Assembly: GCF_900101495.1 (NCBI RefSeq)
Contig: NZ_FMUS01000002.1
Span: forward strand, 62,001 to 126,000
Length of the DNA stretch: 64,000 nt
Direction of reading: 5' to 3'
From: Alkaliphilus peptidifermentans DSM 18978
GTDB taxonomy: Bacteria > Bacillota > Clostridia > Peptostreptococcales > Natronincolaceae
Shown: piece after piece, positions 59,955-64,000 of the stretch
Layout: each line of letters opens with the position of its first letter
Numbering within the stretch: position 1 is the first letter of the stretch
Notes under the pieces: generated by a model
Seen by the model: the letters and a program-made list of their open reading frames with translations, nothing else
What the model was told of the DNA's origin: nothing
Database searches by the model: none
Made by a program: the position numbers and the translations under genes

Positions 59955-60005
59955 TTCAAAACCACCTCCACCTTCAGAATATGAAAAGAAACTTAATTAA
60001 ATGAA

Positions 60006-60980
60006 TTATTTATCCATAAGATGACATGCTACAAAATGATTATTTCCTATATCTTTAAACTCAGGTTCTGCTTCTTTACAGATATTCATACAGTATCTAC
60101 ATCTTGTATGAAATCTGCAACCAGTTGGCGGGTTTAAAGGGCTTGGCACATCACCTTCAAGAATAACATGAGCCTTTTTACCTCCTACAACTGGTATTGG
60201 AATGGCTGAAAGCAATGCCTGAGTATATGGATGCAGGGGCTTTTTATAAAGACTATCACTATCTGTAAGCTCAACAATTTTACCTAGATACATTACTCCT
60301 ACTCGATCACTTAGATGCCTTACAACACTCAGATTATGAGCAATGAAAATATAGGTCAAACCGTATTTTTGTTGTAATTCATTCATCAAATTAAGTACCT
60401 GAGATTGAATAGAAACATCCAGAGCAGATACCGGCTCATCAGCAATTATAAGCTTAGGATTTAATGCAATTGCCCTCGCTATTCCTATCCTTTGTCTTTG
60501 TCCTCCACTAAACTCATGGGGATACCTTACTAAATAATCAGGATTTAATCCTACCTCTTTAAGTAGACCTGCTATCTTTTCCTCACGCTCTTTTTTATTC
60601 ATTGAAGGTGCATGAATTTCGTATGCCTGACCAATTATTTCTTTAATCATTTTTCTTGGGTTTAGTGATGAATAAGGATCTTGAAAAATCATTTGCATCT
60701 CTTTCCTAAGTTTAACCATTTCACTTTTTTTTAGCTTTAGTATATCCTGATCCTCAAAGGTAATATTTCCTGCAGTTGGTTCTATTAATCTGAGTACAGT
60801 TCTTCCTGTTGTAGATTTTCCACAGCCACTTTCTCCCACCAATCCCAGGGTTTCCCCTTGATAAACTTCAAAAGATACACCATCCACTGCTTTTACATGG
60901 GCCTTTACACCACCAAAGATTCCTCCTGTTACTGGAAAGTATGTTTTTAAATCTGTGACCTTTAGTAATGTCTGCTTCAT
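60006..60980 (-). CDS. Oligopeptide ABC transporter ATPase (OppF type)
   Basis: Nucleotide-binding subunit of 324 aa. Start ATG 60980, eight bases after GAGGGGGAA and overlapping the OppD stop (ATGA). Walker A is GESGCGKST, signature [14 protein letters not shown] and Walker [13 protein letters not shown], canonical. The H-loop reads FIAHNLSVV, with Asn where Asp follows His in the other two OppF copies (SHDLSVV). [14 protein letters not shown] is the HPY motif. Last transporter gene before the peptidase genes. Confidence 0.95.
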   Translation of the reverse strand: MKQTLLKVTDLKTYFPVTGGIFGGVKAHVKAVDGVSFEVYQGETLGLVGESGCGKSTTGRTVLRLIEPTAGNITFEDQDILKLKKSEMVKLRKEMQMIFQDPYSSLNPRKMIKEIIGQAYEIHAPSMNKKEREEKIAGLLKEVGLNPDYLVRYPHEFSGGQRQRIGIARAIALNPKLIIADEPVSALDVSIQSQVLNLMNELQQKYGLTYIFIAHNLSVVRHLSDRVGVMYLGKIVELTDSDSLYKKPLHPYTQALLSAIPIPVVGGKKAHVILEGDVPSPLNPPTGCRFHTRCRYCMNICKEAEPEFKDIGNNHFVACHLMDK

Positions 60981-61972
60981 CTGACTTCCCCCTCTGAAAT
61001 AAGCCAACAGGCACACTGTCTTTCCTCATGCCCCAAATTCATTAATGATGGCTCCTTTTCTAAGCAAATATCCATTGCAAATTTACATCTTGGATTAAAT
61101 CTACAACCCTTCGGAAGGTTATATAGGCTGGGTACCATACCCTCTATAACATGGAGGTCAACCTTTCTCCTTCCATCTATTTGAGGTATTGATTTAAGTA
61201 ACCCGATGGTATAAGGATGTTTTGGTTCATTAAAAATCTCTTCTACTCTGCCCTGCTCTACTATTTTACCTGCATACATAACTACAACTCTATCTGCCAT
61301 TTCTGCAACTACGCCAAGGTCGTGGGTAATAAACAATATTGATGCATTGCTATCTTTTTTCATTTTTCTCATCAAATCCAGGATTTGAGCTTGAACTGTC
61401 ACGTCCAATGCTGTTGTAGGTTCATCTGCAATTAGAAGCATTGGATTACAGCTAAGGGCCATAGCAATCATTACCCTTTGACGCATACCTCCGCTAAGCT
61501 GATGCGGATATTCCTTCACACGTTTTTCTGGCAAAGGGATGCCTACCTTTTTTAGCATTTCAATGGCAACCTTCATTGCATCAGATCTATTTAATTTCTG
61601 ATGCAGTACTACAGCCTCTGCAATTTGATCTCCAACTGTGTATACAGGGTTCAAAGAAGTCATTGGCTCTTGAAAAATCATAGAAATATCATTTCCTCTA
61701 ATTTTCCTCATTTCTTCGTCGCTTTTATTAAGAATATTTTCTCCGTTGAATAATATTTCTCCATCAACATATCTACCTGGTGGTACTGGAATTAATTTAA
61801 GTATAGACATTGCTGTAACACTTTTACCACAACCCGACTCCCCAACAACACAAAGAGTTTCTCCTTTTTTTATATGAAAGCTAACCCCCTCGACAGCCGG
61901 AACCATACCGTCCTGGGTGAAAAAGTAGGTATGTAGGTTATTTATTTCTAATAATTTTTCATTATTTTTCAT
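60977..61972 (-). CDS. Oligopeptide ABC transporter ATPase (OppD type)
   Basis: Nucleotide-binding subunit of 331 aa. Walker [10 protein letters not shown], signature [14 protein letters not shown], Walker [14 protein letters not shown]-loop [24 protein letters not shown] is the HPY motif. Four-base overlap (ATGA) with the OppF gene suggests coupled translation. It is closer in sequence to the operon 2 OppD (same [17 protein letters not shown]) than to the operon 1 copy. Confidence 0.95.
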   Translation of the reverse strand: MKNNEKLLEINNLHTYFFTQDGMVPAVEGVSFHIKKGETLCVVGESGCGKSVTAMSILKLIPVPPGRYVDGEILFNGENILNKSDEEMRKIRGNDISMIFQEPMTSLNPVYTVGDQIAEAVVLHQKLNRSDAMKVAIEMLKKVGIPLPEKRVKEYPHQLSGGMRQRVMIAMALSCNPMLLIADEPTTALDVTVQAQILDLMRKMKKDSNASILFITHDLGVVAEMADRVVVMYAGKIVEQGRVEEIFNEPKHPYTIGLLKSIPQIDGRRKVDLHVIEGMVPSLYNLPKGCRFNPRCKFAMDICLEKEPSLMNLGHEERQCACWLISEGEVR

Positions 61973-61994
61973 ATCCCTTTTTCCTCCATTCCCT

Positions 61995-62885
61995 TTAGTC
62001 CTTCATCCTAGGATCCAATGCATCCCTTAACCCATCGCCAAACAAATTAAACCCATAAACCGTCAATGCAATGGCGATTCCAGGGAAAATAACTAAGTGA
62101 GGGGCATTATAAATATATTGCCTTCCAAAATTCATCATAGAACCCCAAGTAGGTGTAGGAGGCTGTGCTCCTAATCCTAAAAAGGAAAGTGCAGCCTCTG
62201 ACATTATAGCACTTGAAATTCCCATGGTTGTCGATATAATCACCGGAGCCATACAATTGGGAAGAATCTCTTTAAAAATAATTCTTGTATCTGAAGCACC
62301 CAATGACCTTGCTGCCTCTACAAACTCCATTTCTCTCAAAGCCAATACCTGTCCTCTAATAAGTCTACACATACCAGACCATCCCACAAACCCAAGGGCA
62401 AAAAACACTGTATATAGCCCTGGGCCTATTGCTATAGATATGGCAATGGCAAATAAAAAATTTGGGAATGCGTCCATTATTTCAGCAATTCTCATGATTA
62501 TCATATCTGGTATCCCTCTAAAATAACCTGCTATTGCCCCCAAAGTAATACCTATGCTCAGTGTCACCAACCTTGATGCCAGACCAACAGTTAAGGAAAT
62601 TCTAGAACCATATAATACTCTAGAAAGTACATCTCTCCCCATCCAATCGGTACCAAACCAGTGCTGATAGCTTGGTCCTTCAAATGCTCTATCTAAATTA
62701 AAGTCATTTATAGGATGATATGGTGATAGGAAGGAGGCAAAGACAGCTATAAAGGTTAAAAAGACTATAATATATAAACCGTGCATAGCACTTTTATCTC
62801 GTCTTAATCTACCCATTGCAATTACCCAAGGGTTATTTGATTTTTTGACTTTTTCTTCTACCATGATCTCTTTAGTGCTTTCCAT
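61995..62885 (-). CDS. Oligopeptide ABC transporter permease (OppC type)
   Basis: Permease of 296 aa with a charged N-terminus ([17 protein letters not shown]), six membrane segments, [20 protein letters not shown] and the EAA loop [21 protein letters not shown]. It ends [14 protein letters not shown]. Spacing to the OppB gene is 17 bp, to the OppD gene 22 bp. Substrate by context: murein-derived peptides. Confidence 0.95.
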   Translation of the reverse strand: MESTKEIMVEEKVKKSNNPWVIAMGRLRRDKSAMHGLYIIVFLTFIAVFASFLSPYHPINDFNLDRAFEGPSYQHWFGTDWMGRDVLSRVLYGSRISLTVGLASRLVTLSIGITLGAIAGYFRGIPDMIIMRIAEIMDAFPNFLFAIAISIAIGPGLYTVFFALGFVGWSGMCRLIRGQVLALREMEFVEAARSLGASDTRIIFKEILPNCMAPVIISTTMGISSAIMSEAALSFLGLGAQPPTPTWGSMMNFGRQYIYNAPHLVIFPGIAIALTVYGFNLFGDGLRDALDPRMKD

Positions 62886-62902
62886 AACATCTTCTCCTCC
62901 TT

Positions 62903-63829
62903 TTAATTAAACTTGATTCTTGGATTCACAATTGCATATGCAATATCTACAAACAGATTTGCAAATACAAAAATGAAGGCTTGAAATAGGAAGCACCCCA
63001 TAACTACTGGAATGTCTCTGGCAAAAACTGCCTGCATTGTATATGATCCAATACCAGGAAGAGAGAAAACAATTTCTGTTAAAGCAGAACCCACCAGCAA
63101 AAGACCTATTGTCATAATCATATTGGTTATAATCGGTATCATGGCATTCCTCAATGCATGCTTATAAATAACTACTCTTTCCGATAGTCCCTTAGACCTT
63201 GCAGTTCTTATATAGTCTTGTCTAATTACCTCCAGCATACAAGATCTAGTCAGTCTTGCATTAAATACGGCAGAGTTTAATCCCAATACAGTTGATGGTA
63301 AAATGAAATATTTAAAGCTACCATTCCCTATACCAGAAACAGGTAGAATCTTGAGCCACACTCCAAAAATATACATCATAAGTAATCCAAAAAAAATTAC
63401 TGGTGTGGAGACTCCAATCAAAGTAATCGACCTAACAAACCTATCTAACAATGTATTTTGCTTGACTGCAGAGATAATTCCTACAGTAGTCCCCACCACA
63501 ACTGTAATTAAAAAAGATAGACTGGCAAGTTTAATAGTTACAGGAAATCGCCTTTTTATCTCATCAGCAACTCTTCTATGATTTATATAGGATTTACCTA
63601 AATCACCTCTTATTGCATTAGACATATAGCTTATATACCGTTGGTGAAAGGGATCATCCAGACCTAGTTCAGCTCTAACCTTTTCTATCGCTTCGTCTGA
63701 GGCTCTATCACCAACAATAGTAGTAGCAACATCACCTGGTACAAAATATAACAGAAAGAATGTTATCAAAGATACACCAATCATTACTGGAATTAATAAT
63801 AAAACTCTTCTTGTTAAATAAGTAAGCAT
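62903..63829 (-). CDS. Oligopeptide ABC transporter permease (OppB type)
   Basis: Permease of 308 aa opening MLTYLTRRVLLLIPVMIGVS, with FVPGDVATTIVGDRASDEAI and EAA loop RTARSKGLSERVVIYKHALRN, ending VNPRIKFN. Six membrane segments. A hairpin lies between it and the partial binding-protein gene to its right, as in the other two oligopeptide operons. Confidence 0.95.
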   Translation of the reverse strand: MLTYLTRRVLLLIPVMIGVSLITFFLLYFVPGDVATTIVGDRASDEAIEKVRAELGLDDPFHQRYISYMSNAIRGDLGKSYINHRRVADEIKRRFPVTIKLASLSFLITVVVGTTVGIISAVKQNTLLDRFVRSITLIGVSTPVIFFGLLMMYIFGVWLKILPVSGIGNGSFKYFILPSTVLGLNSAVFNARLTRSCMLEVIRQDYIRTARSKGLSERVVIYKHALRNAMIPIITNMIMTIGLLLVGSALTEIVFSLPGIGSYTMQAVFARDIPVVMGCFLFQAFIFVFANLFVDIAYAIVNPRIKFN

Positions 63830-63855
63830 TATGATTACGCCCCCTATATCTGAAT

Positions 63856-63890
63856 ATTACTGGGGCTAGCCTTGGCTTAACCCCAGTAAT
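63856..63890 (-). other. Hairpin between binding-protein and permease genes (operon 3)
   Basis: ATTACTGGGG/CCCCAGTAAT outer stem with an inner GCC/GGC extension. No T-tract. Third member of the set at 20610-20641 and 28801-28838. Confidence 0.8.
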
Positions 63891-63902
63891 TTAAGTAATA
63901 AA

Positions 63903-64000
63903 TTATCTATCTAACCAAACATCCAACATTTTATTAGCATTAAATATTCTGTATAGAACTACATCCTTTACCTCTGGTTTATAAACCCTCCAGTTTCTGC
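63903..64000 (-). CDS. Oligopeptide-binding protein, C-terminal 31 residues (cut by window edge)
   Basis: The visible end reads RNWRVYKPEVKDVVLYRIF followed by NANKMLDVWLDR and a stop at 63903. Position before OppB with the same hairpin gap as in the other operons shows it is the family 5 binding protein of the third oligopeptide operon. The short tail alone is not diagnostic. Confidence 0.75.
   Translation of the reverse strand, partial: RNWRVYKPEVKDVVLYRIFNANKMLDVWLDR

Overview
The window looks like a chromosomal segment of an anaerobic, endospore-forming, low-GC Firmicute of class Clostridia, probably close to Alkaliphilus/Natronincola-type organisms. The evidence is AT-rich DNA, strong GGAGG ribosome sites, an mraZ-rsmH-ftsL-PBP cluster, sporulation genes (Spo0E-like, YhcN/YlaJ-like lipoprotein), crotonase and 3-hydroxybutyryl-CoA dehydrogenase, split glycine dehydrogenase genes (gcvPA/gcvPB) and a pentaheme nitrite reductase. 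The genus is inference. I saw no rRNA, tRNA, CRISPR array, insertion sequence or prophage; this is mostly ordinary backbone with several accessory blocks.

Layout. 1-5 kb: a division/cell-wall cluster read leftwards (mraZ, rsmH, ftsL-like, PBP cut by the left edge), then a tiny Spo0E-like gene and lgt, which has a long structured leader. 5-16.3 kb: M16 peptidase pair, a membrane-anchored chelatase-like protein, a sporulation lipoprotein, ychF, deoC-pduL, an Mrr-like membrane protein, ykuS-like, hpt and pduO. 16.7-22.4 kb: first dipeptide/oligopeptide ABC operon. 22.6-24.5 kb: crt and hbd, separated by tandem heptanucleotide repeats. 24.7-30.7 kb: second oligopeptide operon. 31.1-35.3 kb: gcvPA, gcvPB and an ATP-NAD-kinase-like gene. 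35.6-40.4 kb: Nudix CoA pyrophosphatase, then nrfA-resB-resC-lipoprotein. 40.5-44.8 kb: amino-sugar PTS operon (HPr, EIIA, nagB, EIICB) controlled by a GlcT/LicT-type antiterminator with two RNA antiterminator sites. 44.8-46.9 kb: FAD amine/amino-acid-oxidase-like gene with a small partner. 47.1-52.6 kb: an unusual operon combining MalF/MalG-type importer permeases, a MacA/HlyD-like adaptor, a MacB-core-like membrane protein and a membrane-anchored solute-binding protein, with no ATPase. 52.8-56.8 kb: PilZ protein, feoAB and a divergent DtxR-family regulator. 56.9-64 kb: a third oligopeptide operon followed by C39-like, M55 (DppA) and NlpC/P60 peptidases, resembling the Bacillus dpp-ykf murein-peptide uptake pathway; its binding protein is cut by the right edge.

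The physiological theme is scavenging of peptides, wall peptides and amino sugars, linked to amino-acid and acyl-CoA fermentation (Gcv, Crt, Hbd, PduL), with nitrite reduction as an extra electron sink. The items most worth follow-up are the ATPase-less hybrid transporter operon, the structured lgt leader, the oppF copy with a degenerate ABC signature, and several operator-like inverted repeats at operon promoters.
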